Shown: positions 1-10,500, numbered from the stretch's first letter. The stretch: DNA of 64,000 nt from Cyanobacteria bacterium UBA2855 (GCA_002350725.1 DEFJ01000034.1:35755-99754); one strand, 5' to 3'. Made by a program: numbers and translations. Notes: generated by a model from the sequence alone, not told the origin.

Positions 1-852
1 ATTTTTAATGGTTTCTCTAATCGGCTCTAATAAAAAATCGCCGGAGGCTGCAACTCCACCTCCTATAATCACTTTTTCAGGATTTAACAAATTTATTACG
101 CTGGTTAAACCTAAGCCGATATATTCACCCATAATTGCGAATATTCTTTTTGCAACAGGATCGCCTGCTTTAGCTGCTTGATAAACTACATATGGAGTAA
201 TCTCAGGATTTGCAAGTTCTCTGAATTTAGTTGATTTACCACCCTTAATATAATCTTCTGCCATAGCAACAATTGCAGGACCGGAAGCAAAAGCTTCCAT
301 ACATCCGGTGTCACCGCAACCGCAAATCGGACCATCTTTCATTTGCAATTTTATATGACCTATTTCACCTGCAGCATTTGACGCACCTCTAACTAACTTT
401 CCATTTACTATAAGACCTGAACCTATACCTGTTCCAACAGTTATACAAATCAAATTTTCGCAGCCTTTTCCTGCTCCAAAATTCAATTCTCCTAAAGCCG
501 CACATCTTACATCATTGTCAACACGTGTCGGAATATGAAATTCTTCCTCAATTTTTTGAGCAATTGGTACATCAACCCACCCGGGAATATTCGGAGCCAA
601 CCTTACCACACCAGATTTATAATCTACTTGTCCCGGAAAGCCAAAACCGATACCCTCTATATCTTCAGCTACAGAATCTGTTTCTTTCATTAAATCTTTG
701 ATAGCCTGCTTGATATTATCAACAGTATATTCATATCCCATTTCAGCATGTGTCGGAATTGAATTTGAATATATAATTTTACCCTCAGGACTTACCAATG
801 CCAATTTTACGTTTGTACCGCCGACATCTATACCGATTCTGTTTTTAGCCAT
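1..852 (-). CDS. glk: ROK-family sugar kinase, probable glucokinase (3' end outside window)
   Basis: The protein would phosphorylate glucose or a related sugar with ATP to feed glycolysis in the cytoplasm. About 284 codons are visible, and the C-terminus runs off the left edge of the window. The start MAKNRIGIDVGGTNVK contains the phosphate-binding DxGGTN motif. A central GTGIGSG motif and the ROK zinc-site signature CGCGDTGC (Cys-rich, followed by MEA) are present, so this is a ROK protein and not a hexokinase. The start ATG at 850-852 has a GGAG-like stretch just upstream on the minus strand. It lies 71 bp downstream of folC on the same strand and may be cotranscribed. The family also includes repressors and other hexose kinases, but no N-terminal helix-turn-helix is present, so a kinase is favoured. 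The exact sugar is inferred. Confidence 0.85.
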   Translation of the reverse strand, partial: MAKNRIGIDVGGTNVKLALVSPEGKIIYSNSIPTHAEMGYEYTVDNIKQAIKDLMKETDSVAEDIEGIGFGFPGQVDYKSGVVRLAPNIPGWVDVPIAQKIEEEFHIPTRVDNDVRCAALGELNFGAGKGCENLICITVGTGIGSGLIVNGKLVRGASNAAGEIGHIKLQMKDGPICGCGDTGCMEAFASGPAIVAMAEDYIKGGKSTKFRELANPEITPYVVYQAAKAGDPVAKRIFAIMGEYIGLGLTSVINLLNPEKVIIGGGVAASGDFLLEPIRETIKN

Positions 853-923
853 TTTTACTCTCCATATTTCTACTAACCCTAACACTATGATATGACAAAA
901 ATAACGATATGAAAATAGTTATA

Positions 924-2102
924 TTATTTTTTTAGGACTTCGGATATCATATAAAAAGAGCCGCAGATTACAGTAACCGTATCCTGATTTATTGAAAAAT
1001 CATTTAATGATTTAAATTCCTTTGACGGGAATATACAAACTTTTTCAAGCTCACTAACCGAAACTGATTGCTTATGGTTATAATGATAAAAATATATCTC
1101 ATCACCTTTTGAAAACAAAATTTCCATCATTTTTTTGTAATCTTTTGTATTCAAACATCCAAAAACAAACCGACGTTTTTTATCAGGGAAATAAAAATCT
1201 AAGCTATCCCTTAACGCTCGCGCGCCATTTGGATTGTGAGCACCATCAATAACTAGCATTCTGCTTTCAAAAAATTCAAATCTGCAAGGATGCTTAACGT
1301 TATGAAGTCCTTTTATTATAGTTTTTTCCGGTATCTCCGGAAAAACATGATGAATTGCTGTCAATGCAAGTGCAAGATTTTCCTGTTGGTATGTTCCCTT
1401 TAGAGCCAACTCTGAAGCATTCACAAAAGGAGAAGTCATGACAAGAAGAGAATTACACTCATCCGCCTTATCTTTGATTGCCTCATACCCTTCTGAGGTT
1501 ACAACCGGACAATTTGGCTTGATGATACCGGCTTTTTCAAATGATATTTCATCTTTTGTATTTCCTAGCCTATCTGTGTGATCCAAATCTATGTGAGTAA
1601 TAATTGCACAAAGATTTGATTTAATAATATTTGTCGCATCAAATCTTCCGCCTAATCCTGTTTCTAAAACAACAACATCAACTTTTTTATCATAAAAATA
1701 TTTAAACATAACCGCTGTTAATATTTCAAATTCGGTTAGAGAAATATTATATTTATCCGAAATTTCTGTTGTTTTTTTCACGTATCTTGCAAAATCCTCA
1801 TCAGAGATTTCTTTCCCAACATTTTCTTCAGGTGAAAAAATTTTTATCCTTTCGGTATACTTGAATATATGAGGACTTGAATATAATCCGACTTTTTTAC
1901 CAGCCGATTGAAGAATTGAGGCTAATATAGCACATACAGAGCCTTTTCCGTTAGTACCAGCGACATGTATACAATTCAGCTCATCTTGAGGATTTCCGAT
2001 AATATTCATAAAGTCAAGCATTCTACCTAAACCTAACTCTATTCGAAATTTTCCGGAAGACGTTAATATATTTTCAGCTTGAATATATTCTATGTTCTTC
2101 AT
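924..2102 (-). CDS. folC: Folylpolyglutamate synthase / dihydrofolate synthase
   Basis: FolC is a Mur-ligase-family enzyme that adds glutamate to dihydropteroate and folates using ATP, so that folate cofactors are retained in the cytoplasm. The 392-aa length is slightly short for the family (about 420). The ATP-binding loop AGTNGKGS lies at residues 48-55. The family signature around DVVVLETGLGGRFDATN follows, then ITHIDLDHT, and the C-terminal domain carries VIDGAHNPNGA, which is diagnostic for FolC. The start ATG at 2100-2102 has no clear Shine-Dalgarno sequence. The gene is transcribed divergently from the 656-aa protein at 2207 and lies upstream of the ROK kinase. No other folate genes are in the window. 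Confidence 0.93.
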   Translation of the reverse strand: MKNIEYIQAENILTSSGKFRIELGLGRMLDFMNIIGNPQDELNCIHVAGTNGKGSVCAILASILQSAGKKVGLYSSPHIFKYTERIKIFSPEENVGKEISDEDFARYVKKTTEISDKYNISLTEFEILTAVMFKYFYDKKVDVVVLETGLGGRFDATNIIKSNLCAIITHIDLDHTDRLGNTKDEISFEKAGIIKPNCPVVTSEGYEAIKDKADECNSLLVMTSPFVNASELALKGTYQQENLALALTAIHHVFPEIPEKTIIKGLHNVKHPCRFEFFESRMLVIDGAHNPNGARALRDSLDFYFPDKKRRFVFGCLNTKDYKKMMEILFSKGDEIYFYHYNHKQSVSVSELEKVCIFPSKEFKSLNDFSINQDTVTVICGSFYMISEVLKK

Positions 2103-2206
2103 AATATAAAGTTAAAATAAAATTATTAGTTTTTCAATTAAAATTTTAATTATACATAGCAAAAAAGAAAATTTACAAGTTTTAGACTTGCTGGAGGATT
2201 TAATTA

Positions 2207-4177
2207 ATGAAATTACAAGCAATAAACAACAATCAAACATACAATAGAAATAATTACTCTCAACATAGGAATAAAGACATAACTTTTCAAGGTTATGATA
2301 TGGGATTGTTATTAAGAAGAACAATATTACAACCAAATCAAGATAAGCTTTGGTCGCAATGTTCAGAATTATCCCACATATCCGGATTAAATACCAGAAA
2401 GCTTATATCAATACTATCTGATGCAACCAAAAGACAATTCAATTTTATGGACGAAATTGTTCAAAAATATCACGGAAGAAACTGGTTTCCTCTCGTAAAA
2501 AAAGAAGAACGAGAAAACCCACAATTTATTTTGGATATATATAATTCAGTAAAGAAACCTAATGATATTCATTCAAAAGTAATGATGAATTCAACAATGC
2601 CTATGGAAACTTTATCTAATCTATACAAAGCCGCACCGGATAAAGAAAGTCTTGTTTTTGTAGACAGAATGCAAACTGAAGTAATGGACGGGTCGGAAGA
2701 AGCTGCAAAAAGAATTATTTCGCTGCTGAATTTACCATATCGCGATGCAATAATAAAGGATTTTGATACATACAAATCTTTCTTAATTTTAAATAAAGAT
2801 TCTGATAATATTGCAAACAAATTGAACAAATTAATATCAAATAACAGTTTTAACAGAAAAAAATATGATGCAAAATTAGGGATTAATAAATTGGCAAACA
2901 ACCATAGTCAATTTGATTTTATAAATAATAATAGGACTTTCTTGGAGGAAAACTACTCAAAGGAAAGATACAATTTCATGAGAAACATGACAAACGAGTT
3001 TTTATCTTTCAGAAAAGGGTTATCAGACAGCGATTACAAAGAAATTCTTGATATGTATTCAACGACATCTGCACAAAATATTAATATCAGAATTAGTTTA
3101 ATGAATAAATTTCGTAATTCATACCCTCTTAACGGAGAATCTGATATTAGCTCATTAAGAAAACTATTTGATGCTGTTGATGCAGACAAAAATATTGCAG
3201 AATTTGTAAAAAAAGCTCTTAACGGTAAAATTAAGGCAAATTCTATCCAGAGTATACTTTATGCTATAGAATTAGTTCCGCCTAAAAAGTTAAATACCTT
3301 TCACAAAAACATAATCCGCATATACGAAAATTCTAACACTCAAGAAGAACTTAAAAACGGATTATTAAAAGAGGTAGAAAATCCATTCTATACCACACAA
3401 ACCAAGCAAGCCTTGCTTCAAGAATCAATAAATGCAGGATTTTCAAAAGCTCAAACACGAATTCAAAAACTTAAATTATATGCAGAAAATCAGTACAACC
3501 AACTGAGATACAAATTTGCAACACGAAATTCTGAAGATGCTTTAATTGTTCTAAATAAAGATGTAGAACAGATAACCAAACCGTCAACCGAAGCAGAAAG
3601 TTCAATAATTACATCAGACCATACAAGATTCATGCCGAAGGCAACTTCTGAAGCACAAAATATAGAAACAAAACCTGTAAAACTTGTAAGAACAATTAAA
3701 GAATCGCCTCAAGCAAGAAAATTACGCGTAACTTCTGATATAAACGGCATTATCGAACAAAAACTCGGTGAAAAGACTTTAGAAAAACAGAAGGGAAATT
3801 TCGCCGCAAATGCAACAGTTATGAGATTTAAATTACTAAATGATATTTTTGATTCAATATCCGCAACACGTACTCAGCAAAAGGCACTAGGCATAAGACC
3901 AACAATTCAAAATCGAGATGCAATAAAGGTATTCAGCAGAATAAACGGCAGAAACAAGAAATTAGTTCGTTATATGCTAAGACAAACAAATTCAAACAAC
4001 GAACGAATTTATAACATACGCGATATCGTTTCTTTGGTTGACAATGCAGAAAAACAAATAGCAAAGAATAAAAAAGCAAATAAATCATATAAAGCAGCAG
4101 ATGCAAAAGCCTATTACGAAAACATATACCAATCAATGGTTCAAGAACACGGCAAACTAAAACGCAAAAGAAAATAG
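2207..4177 (+). CDS. Large helical protein of unknown function with N-terminal FQGY motif
   Basis: I do not recognise a named family. The 656-aa product has an Asn/Gln/Tyr-rich N-terminus, with the short motif DITFQGY at about residues 24-30, followed by an almost entirely helical, lysine-rich body with no signal peptide or membrane segment. Segments around residues 312-375 and 570-622 (for example YNIRDIVSLVDNAEK) have the same spacing of hydrophobic residues as the helical repeats of the 4040-aa protein at 30273-42395. A good Shine-Dalgarno sequence (GGAGG at 2192-2196) precedes the ATG. The next gene starts 27 bp after its stop. The N-terminal motif also occurs, in variant form, in three other proteins of this window. 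Function is unknown. Confidence 0.8.
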   Translation: MKLQAINNNQTYNRNNYSQHRNKDITFQGYDMGLLLRRTILQPNQDKLWSQCSELSHISGLNTRKLISILSDATKRQFNFMDEIVQKYHGRNWFPLVKKEERENPQFILDIYNSVKKPNDIHSKVMMNSTMPMETLSNLYKAAPDKESLVFVDRMQTEVMDGSEEAAKRIISLLNLPYRDAIIKDFDTYKSFLILNKDSDNIANKLNKLISNNSFNRKKYDAKLGINKLANNHSQFDFINNNRTFLEENYSKERYNFMRNMTNEFLSFRKGLSDSDYKEILDMYSTTSAQNINIRISLMNKFRNSYPLNGESDISSLRKLFDAVDADKNIAEFVKKALNGKIKANSIQSILYAIELVPPKKLNTFHKNIIRIYENSNTQEELKNGLLKEVENPFYTTQTKQALLQESINAGFSKAQTRIQKLKLYAENQYNQLRYKFATRNSEDALIVLNKDVEQITKPSTEAESSIITSDHTRFMPKATSEAQNIETKPVKLVRTIKESPQARKLRVTSDINGIIEQKLGEKTLEKQKGNFAANATVMRFKLLNDIFDSISATRTQQKALGIRPTIQNRDAIKVFSRINGRNKKLVRYMLRQTNSNNERIYNIRDIVSLVDNAEKQIAKNKKANKSYKAADAKAYYENIYQSMVQEHGKLKRKRK

Positions 4178-4192
4178 CAAGATATTCTATGT

Positions 4193-4198
4193 TATAAT
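4193..4198 (+). promoter_or_regulatory. Extended -10 element placed for a leaderless transcript
   Basis: TGTTATAAT (TGn plus TATAAT) ends 6 bases before the ATG at 4205. A start site 7 bases after the -10 would coincide with that ATG. There is no Shine-Dalgarno sequence and no obvious -35 box. This is read directly from the sequence; promoter activity is inferred. Confidence 0.4.
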
Positions 4199-4204
4199 AT
4201 TTTT

Positions 4205-4885
4205 ATGACTGAATTAAACGATAAAGTTACAAAATTAAAAAAAGAATATCGCGAAATTTTTGCAACAATGACTGATGTTATTCAAGACAAATTGGAACAA
4301 ATTAAACCCAAAGATTTTGATGGAGATTTGTTTACTCAATATTCACCAAATTCAGTAGGTCAGGAATGGCAGAAATCTGCAATTAAGCTCCTTAATGAAG
4401 ATATTTCAAAAGAAATATACAGAAAACTAAATGAAATACTTGCTTATAGAACAAATTTTCATTGTATAGGTTGTGCGACTTGTTGTAAATTAGCGTGTTC
4501 TCAGTTTTCTCCGGAAGAATTAAAACAAAAAGCCGACAACGGAGATAATTTTGCTACCCAATTTTTGAGCGTTTTTATCCCATATCAATCAAAAGAAGAG
4601 GCAAGGAAAGTTTATCCTGAATATATTGAGCTTCTCGAAGAAAACGGGGAAGAAAATGTTTATTTTTATCATTGTCCTAAACTTACTAAAGAAAATCGCT
4701 GCTCAGATTATGAAAATCGTCCGCAAATTTGCAGGGATTTTCCTGACAATCCTCTTAGTATACTACCAAAAGCCTGTGGCTATAAAGCTTGGAAGGATGA
4801 AATAGAACCGATAGCACTAATGCTTCACTCAATGATTGAAATCGTTGAACATTATACCAAAGAATTAATAACGTTATTGGAATAA
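4205..4885 (+). CDS. YkgJ-family cysteine cluster protein
   Basis: The 226-aa product belongs to the CxxCxxCC (YkgJ) family, whose members are thought to bind zinc or an iron-sulfur cluster. Their biochemical role is not settled. The cluster ligands visible are Cys87, Cys90, Cys93, Cys94 and Cys98 (FHCIGCATCCKLAC). A second set follows in HCPKL and CSDYENRPQIC, ending in RDFP, which matches the conserved end of the domain. The first 80 residues are helical and probably coiled-coil. There is no signal peptide. The gene follows the 656-aa gene by 27 bp but has its own extended -10 box directly in front of the start, and may be translated leaderless. It converges on ctpA with no base between the two stops. 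Confidence 0.8.
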   Translation: MTELNDKVTKLKKEYREIFATMTDVIQDKLEQIKPKDFDGDLFTQYSPNSVGQEWQKSAIKLLNEDISKEIYRKLNEILAYRTNFHCIGCATCCKLACSQFSPEELKQKADNGDNFATQFLSVFIPYQSKEEARKVYPEYIELLEENGEENVYFYHCPKLTKENRCSDYENRPQICRDFPDNPLSILPKACGYKAWKDEIEPIALMLHSMIEIVEHYTKELITLLE

Positions 4886-6136
4886 TTATTTTATTGCATG
4901 ACCAATCATTTTATTTAGGAGGTTTTTAGCAGCTTGCAGCTGAACATCTTCATGATTTCTGATATTTTTCTCAGTAAACTGAACCTCCATATCGGGATTT
5001 ATACCCTTTTGATTTATATCAGTACCATTTGGAGTAAGGTATTTGGCAACAGTCAAATTCAAACCCGTTTCATTTTCTAAAGGTATAATTTTTTGCACCA
5101 TACCTTTACCAAAAGTTTTTGTTCCAACAAGCTTTGCCCTGTTATAATCTTTCATTGCACCTGAAAAAATTTCACTTGCACTTGCACTGCCGCCATCCAC
5201 GAGTATTACAACAGGTTTTTCAATTTTAAAATCAGTTTCCTGCGCCTGAATATCATAACGATATCCATTACGCCCTACAATACTAACCAATTTACCTTCC
5301 GGAATAAACAGATTTGCAATAAATATTGCATTTGGTAACAAACCACCCGTATTTCCACGCAAATCTATCACTAAGCCGTCTGTATTTTTTGTCTTTTCGG
5401 CAGCTTCAAGGAATTCATTAGGGGTCGTAGAACCGATAAAACTATTGATTTGAATGTAACCTATATTGTTATCTACAGAACTTTTGACCGTCTTAATTTT
5501 TATTTCTTTTCTTATTATTTTCTTTACAAACTTATCGCCATTTCTGAGAATTGTAAGCTGAACTATGGTATTCTCAGGTCCTCTTACAAGGTTTGCGACC
5601 TCAGAAATAGACAAGCCACTTGCCTCTTTCCCGTCGATATCAAGAATTATGTCACCTGACAGAATATTAGCACTCTGAGCAGGTGTTCCGTCTATTACGT
5701 TAACGATATGAATTTTACCTGCGACAGAAGATATATTTACACCGATACCGAATATTCTTGAATTTATGGATGTATTTTGGTCACTATATTCACTTTTACT
5801 CATAAATCTTGAATACGGATCATTAAGACTTGCCAACATGGTATCTATCGCAACTTTTGCATCATCGTCATTTTTAATTTTATCATCATAACGATGTTTC
5901 CATCTGTACCAATTTTGTTCGTTCATAGTAGAATCGTAGTAGTTTTTTCTAACTATATTCCAAACATTATCCACCAATTTTTGAGAAGAAATTTTATCAT
6001 GGTTTATTAATTCTTCATCCGAAGACATCATAGGATTTTTTAGCACCATAAATGCCTTATTTAAACCCAAAAGCAATACTGCTGAAAATATTAAAATATA
6101 TACAGTGTTTCTTCTCTTCATATCAGTATTAAACAT
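4886..6136 (-). CDS. ctpA: S41 family C-terminal processing peptidase with PDZ domain
   Basis: The enzyme is a serine protease that trims C-termini or degrades envelope proteins. It is exported and held by an N-terminal membrane segment (about residues 10-32). The order is membrane anchor, a helical region, a PDZ domain (about 125-205, with the GIGVNISS stretch), then the S41 catalytic core. The Ser/Lys dyad is visible as the middle Ser of GGSASASEI (about residue 319) and the Lys of TFGKG (about residue 344), 25 residues apart as in E. coli Tsp. I take the ATG at 6136; the open frame also allows a TTG one codon earlier and an ATG at 6121. None has a clear Shine-Dalgarno sequence. It lies downstream of rlmN on the same strand. 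Confidence 0.92.
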   Translation of the reverse strand: MFNTDMKRRNTVYILIFSAVLLLGLNKAFMVLKNPMMSSDEELINHDKISSQKLVDNVWNIVRKNYYDSTMNEQNWYRWKHRYDDKIKNDDDAKVAIDTMLASLNDPYSRFMSKSEYSDQNTSINSRIFGIGVNISSVAGKIHIVNVIDGTPAQSANILSGDIILDIDGKEASGLSISEVANLVRGPENTIVQLTILRNGDKFVKKIIRKEIKIKTVKSSVDNNIGYIQINSFIGSTTPNEFLEAAEKTKNTDGLVIDLRGNTGGLLPNAIFIANLFIPEGKLVSIVGRNGYRYDIQAQETDFKIEKPVVILVDGGSASASEIFSGAMKDYNRAKLVGTKTFGKGMVQKIIPLENETGLNLTVAKYLTPNGTDINQKGINPDMEVQFTEKNIRNHEDVQLQAAKNLLNKMIGHAIK

Positions 6137-6210
6137 CAATGATAAATCATAATCAATATACTTTTTATGTAAATAATTAGAATATTAAAATCAAACTTAA
6201 ACTTATAATA

Positions 6211-7233
6211 TTAAGCAGAAACCTTACCTCTTAACTGTCCGCATGCCGCATCAATATCAGCACCGCGTTCCAGTCTTACCGTAACCTTTTTACCTGAATG
6301 TTCCATCAAATATTTAAATTTCATTATAGAATTATTTGAAGGTTTTTTGTAATCGTTCTTCTCCGTCGGGTTATAAGGTATCAAATTAATATTACATTTA
6401 ATATCACGAAGATAATATGCCAGTTCCTTTGCACTTTCAACAGTATCATTCAAATCTTTTATAAGAAGATATTCTATGGTAATTCTCCTGCCGGTCTTAT
6501 CTACATAATTTTTCATAGCTTTTTTTAATTCTTCCATAGGATACTTGTTTTCAATTTGCATTAACTGCTGTCTTATTATATGATTAGGCGCATGTAAGGA
6601 TATAGCAAGGGTAGATTGCATATCCAAATCAGCCAGTTTATTTATCTGAGGAACAATACCGCTCGTAGAAACTGTCAAACGTCTTGCCCCTATTTGAAAA
6701 TCTTCATTGAAAATTTCCATTGCTTTAAGCACATTTTCAAGATTTAATAACGGCTCACCCTGTCCCATAAATACAACATTTGTAACCTTTAAACCTGTAT
6801 CTCTTTGGATAGTCAAGACCTGCTCTATTATCTCTTTATATGTAAGATTTCTTATAAACCCTCGTTTTCCTGTTGCACAAAAAGAACAATTTACGGCACA
6901 ACCGACCTGCGAGCTTACGCAAGCCGTAAGATTAGCACGATTATCAAACCTCATTAAAACAGTTTCAACACACTCACCATCAGGATACTCCAATAAGTAT
7001 TTTATTGTTCCGTCTGAACTTACCTGTTTTACTTTTATCTTTACATCAGAAATCTTTGCAACAGCTTTTAATTCCTCACGAAATTTTACGGACAAATCCG
7101 TCATTTCATCAATTGACGATACCGATTTTAGATATATCCAGTTATGAATTTGTCTTGCTCTAAATTTAGATGCCTTTAATTCATCCGTAATTTGCTCTAT
7201 TTCTTTTTGAGTTAATCCTGATAAAGTTTTCAT
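6211..7233 (-). CDS. rlmN: Dual-specificity 23S rRNA / tRNA adenine-C2 methyltransferase RlmN
   Basis: RlmN is a radical-SAM enzyme that methylates A2503 of 23S rRNA and A37 of some tRNAs. The 340-aa length is normal. The 4Fe-4S ligands are Cys112, Cys116 and Cys119 (CAVNCSFCATGKRGF). The mechanistic cysteines are also present: Cys105 in ACVSSQVGC, and Cys331 in the C-terminal AACGQLRG. The SAM-binding GQGEPL motif is visible near residue 170. The gene lies 24 bp downstream of the DUF1653 gene and is probably cotranscribed with it. Confidence 0.97.
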   Translation of the reverse strand: MKTLSGLTQKEIEQITDELKASKFRARQIHNWIYLKSVSSIDEMTDLSVKFREELKAVAKISDVKIKVKQVSSDGTIKYLLEYPDGECVETVLMRFDNRANLTACVSSQVGCAVNCSFCATGKRGFIRNLTYKEIIEQVLTIQRDTGLKVTNVVFMGQGEPLLNLENVLKAMEIFNEDFQIGARRLTVSTSGIVPQINKLADLDMQSTLAISLHAPNHIIRQQLMQIENKYPMEELKKAMKNYVDKTGRRITIEYLLIKDLNDTVESAKELAYYLRDIKCNINLIPYNPTEKNDYKKPSNNSIMKFKYLMEHSGKKVTVRLERGADIDAACGQLRGKVSA

Positions 7234-7257
7234 ACTTATTATTATTCCACAAAAAGA

Positions 7258-7464
7258 TTACTCAACAAGAGTAAACCTTAAAGTTCCTTTATCATCAACA
7301 ATTTCATTCCACATCTTATAAGGGCGTACCCAGTTATCACCGGTTTTTAAAGGCTGATAGATAATCATATCTTCCAAAGTCTCCGAATGTTTTGCAAACC
7401 CTATAACTTTGTACAAATTACCTTTAAAATGTCTGTATGTTTTACCGATTTCAATTGCTTGCAT
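7258..7464 (-). CDS. DUF1653 domain small protein
   Basis: The 68-aa product matches the DUF1653 pattern: a start with GKTYRHFKGNLYKVIG, then SETLEDMIIYQPL, then a W-x-R-P-Y stretch. The fold is a small beta domain. No biochemical function is established for the family. A strong Shine-Dalgarno sequence (GGAG) precedes the ATG at 7464. It is the first gene before rlmN and diverges from the helicase gene at 7587, so the 122-bp gap should hold both promoters. Confidence 0.8.
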   Translation of the reverse strand: MQAIEIGKTYRHFKGNLYKVIGFAKHSETLEDMIIYQPLKTGDNWVRPYKMWNEIVDDKGTLRFTLVE

Positions 7465-7586
7465 TGTTATTCTCCTACATATTTAATAATGAATATATTA
7501 AAATATATCCTTTAAATTGATGATGTTAATATACCATAATATGGCTTACAATATAATATATATCAAAATAAGGGGAAATAGTACAC

Positions 7587-10500
7587 ATGTTACAAGAAGC
7601 AACCAAAGCAATAAATTCAGCATTTAACAACAGTTTTATAAAAAAATTGAGTTTGTACCTGCACGATTGTGTAAGAGAAGAAGTACAAAGCTCAACCTTT
7701 AGAAATCTTAAAGGCGATAAAGATAACAAATGGATTTTCCTAAAAGGAGAAGAAGGTTTACTACGTACAAATGAAGAGTACCTTCGTCTTGATGGCAGCG
7801 ATGCAAAACTTACGGAATTAATGACACTTTCAAGTAATTCCGTAAAAGACAAATATTTAATCTATGGCTATATGTTTCTTGTAGGCAAAAACTCAAAAAA
7901 CAAAAGAGCAAGTGAATTTCTTACCCCTTTACTTTATCTTCCGTGTCACTTGGAACGGAATGGGGTTAATATAAACTGCATACCACAAGAAGAAGTTTTA
8001 TCACTGAACACCGGGGCATTAACAGCATTAATGGGAAAACAAGATGATGAAGATGCTGTTGAACAACTCCTTAGCGGCTTGTTAGAAGTTGTTCCGACAA
8101 TCCCTATTACGGATGAGGCTTTGGAGATATTTTTAACAACTTTAAAAGCTATAATTCCTGAAATAGATATTAACTTGGATGACAAAAACAATGTTGATGA
8201 AGATAATCTTTCTCCTGACGAGGAGCCTGATTTTTACTCGGAAAAAATTAACGGAGATAACATTAATGACATAATTAATGATTCGGAAAACAAACAAAAA
8301 CAAATAAAAAAATTAGAAAAAATCAACTTAACAAGTCAGGCTGCAATTATTTTAACTAAAAGACCTTCGGTTACGGCAGGAGTGTTACATGAGTTAACCC
8401 AAATTGCGGAAAAGCCAAGCGGAATATATCGTGAAACAGCACTTAATGTTGTTAACGAAGAATTTTCAATTTCAAAAGATAAATCCGCGCCAATTAAAGA
8501 TATGAAAAGCATTACGGATTTCTACCCGATAACTCCACTTGCGCTTAGCGATTCTCAAGAACAAGTTATTAAAAATATAGAAAACAACAAATTTGTAGCA
8601 GTACAGGGCCCCCCGGGAACAGGTAAATCTCAAACTATTGTTAACTTGGTTGCTCACCTGATTGCAAACGGGAAAACAGTTCTTGTAGCATCAAGAATGG
8701 ATAAAGCTGTTGATGTTGTTGCTGACAGATTAAACGATTTGGGGGCTCCGTTCTTAGCCCTTCGTGCAGGTAGAATGAACTATCAAAAGCAGCTTAGTAA
8801 TCAGTTAAATGATTTGCTTAACAATAAAATAGATATAGATAACGACTATGAAGATAGTCTTTTTGTTGGCACTGACGATATGAAAGCTCATATCGATTTA
8901 ATTCACGATGCTGAAAATCGATGTGAACAAATTATTAACCTTGAAAACAGATGGACAAATTTATCAGAAGAAATTGATGAACAAGAAAAAAATGTCGGAG
9001 AGGCACAATTCATAAAATCAAGCCTTAAGAAAAATGAAATTGAAGATATTTTGAGTATTCTTGCCACATTAGAGAAAAATATGGAAAAAACAGGATTTTT
9101 CGCTAATATTGCAAACTACAGCAGTGTTAACAAATTAAAGAAAATTCTGAAACTAAAAGATTTTGATGTAAATTATGAAAACTTAAACAGACTTAAATCA
9201 GAGCTTGAAGTTGCAGCTATGATTTGGAAGCTTAGGAAAATAGAATCCGATATCCAAAAGACAGGTAATTTACACGTATTATCAGAACAAATCAGACAAT
9301 TAAAGAAAAAACAACGTCCTCTTGCAATTAATATTCTAAAAGCAAGAAGAAGAGAAAGCTTAAAAGAGTTGCTGAGAGATCAGGTTAAACGGAACAGATT
9401 AAAAGTTCACGCAAAATCTATCCTTAACAGAAGTCAGAATCATCAAAATAAAATCCTTGAAACAGAAGATTTCAGACCACTGTTGGATGCGTTTCCTTGC
9501 TGGTGCGTAACGACATACGCAGTATCAGGTTCTATGCCTTTAAGACCGGGAATGTTTGATGTTGCCATTATTGATGAGGCATCTCAATGCGATATCGCAA
9601 GCTGTTTCCCTATCTTATTCAGGGCAAAACGTGCCGTAATAGTAGGCGATGACAAACAGCTTCCGCATCTTTCATTCCTTGAAAAAGCAAAAGAACAATC
9701 CTTCCTTACTCAATACGGAATCCCTGACAAATATCAATTGATGTGGAGATTTAGAACCAATTCGATGTTCGATTTGGCAGATTACTATTCATTAAATTCC
9801 GTCATGTTAGATGAACACTTTAGGAGTTTGCCTCCTATCATTGAGTTTTCTAACAGAGAATTTTACGGCGGAAGAATAAGAGTAATGAAAAAAGATGTTG
9901 GTAGTGAAAAGGTTCTTGAAACAGTAGTTGTCCCTGACGGCAAAGTCGATAGTGATGCAACAAGAAACTTACCTGAAATAGAAGCTCTTGTTAAACGTCT
10001 ATACGATATTATTGTTGAAGACGAACGAAACAATCCGGACAATCCTGTGTCAGTAGGGGTAATTTCACCATTTAGAGCACAGGTTGAACAGATGAAAATA
10101 TCAATTTCAAAAGTTTTATCAGCCCACATGATAAAAAAACATCAAATCGAAGTTGGTACAGCCCATACATTCCAAGGGGATGAAAGAGATATTATTCTCA
10201 TGTCTTGGGCGTTTGCGCCGAACAGTTTCCCGCAGAGCTTAACATTCCTGCAAAAACCGAATTTGTTCAACGTAGCAATAACAAGAGCCAGATATAAAGT
10301 TATAAATTTTGTATCTCGTGACCCTAAAGACATACAAGAAGGCTTATTCAGAGATTATATGTCATATATTGAAGAATACAATAATCGTAAGACGGTAATT
10401 GAAACCTCCGGAATTGATGAAAACATTTATAAGAATAAACTTGAACGTGAAATAGCACAAAAACTCAGAGAACTTGGTCACGAAGTAAAAGCCGGAGTAG

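Noticed and set aside
853..923. Inverted repeat ATAAC / GTTAT considered as a terminator between folC and the ROK kinase
   Set aside because: The stem is short and AT-only, with the T tract on the wrong side for the minus-strand genes.
6707..7147. 146-codon plus-strand frame over rlmN
   Set aside because: Antisense of the conserved RlmN radical-SAM core.
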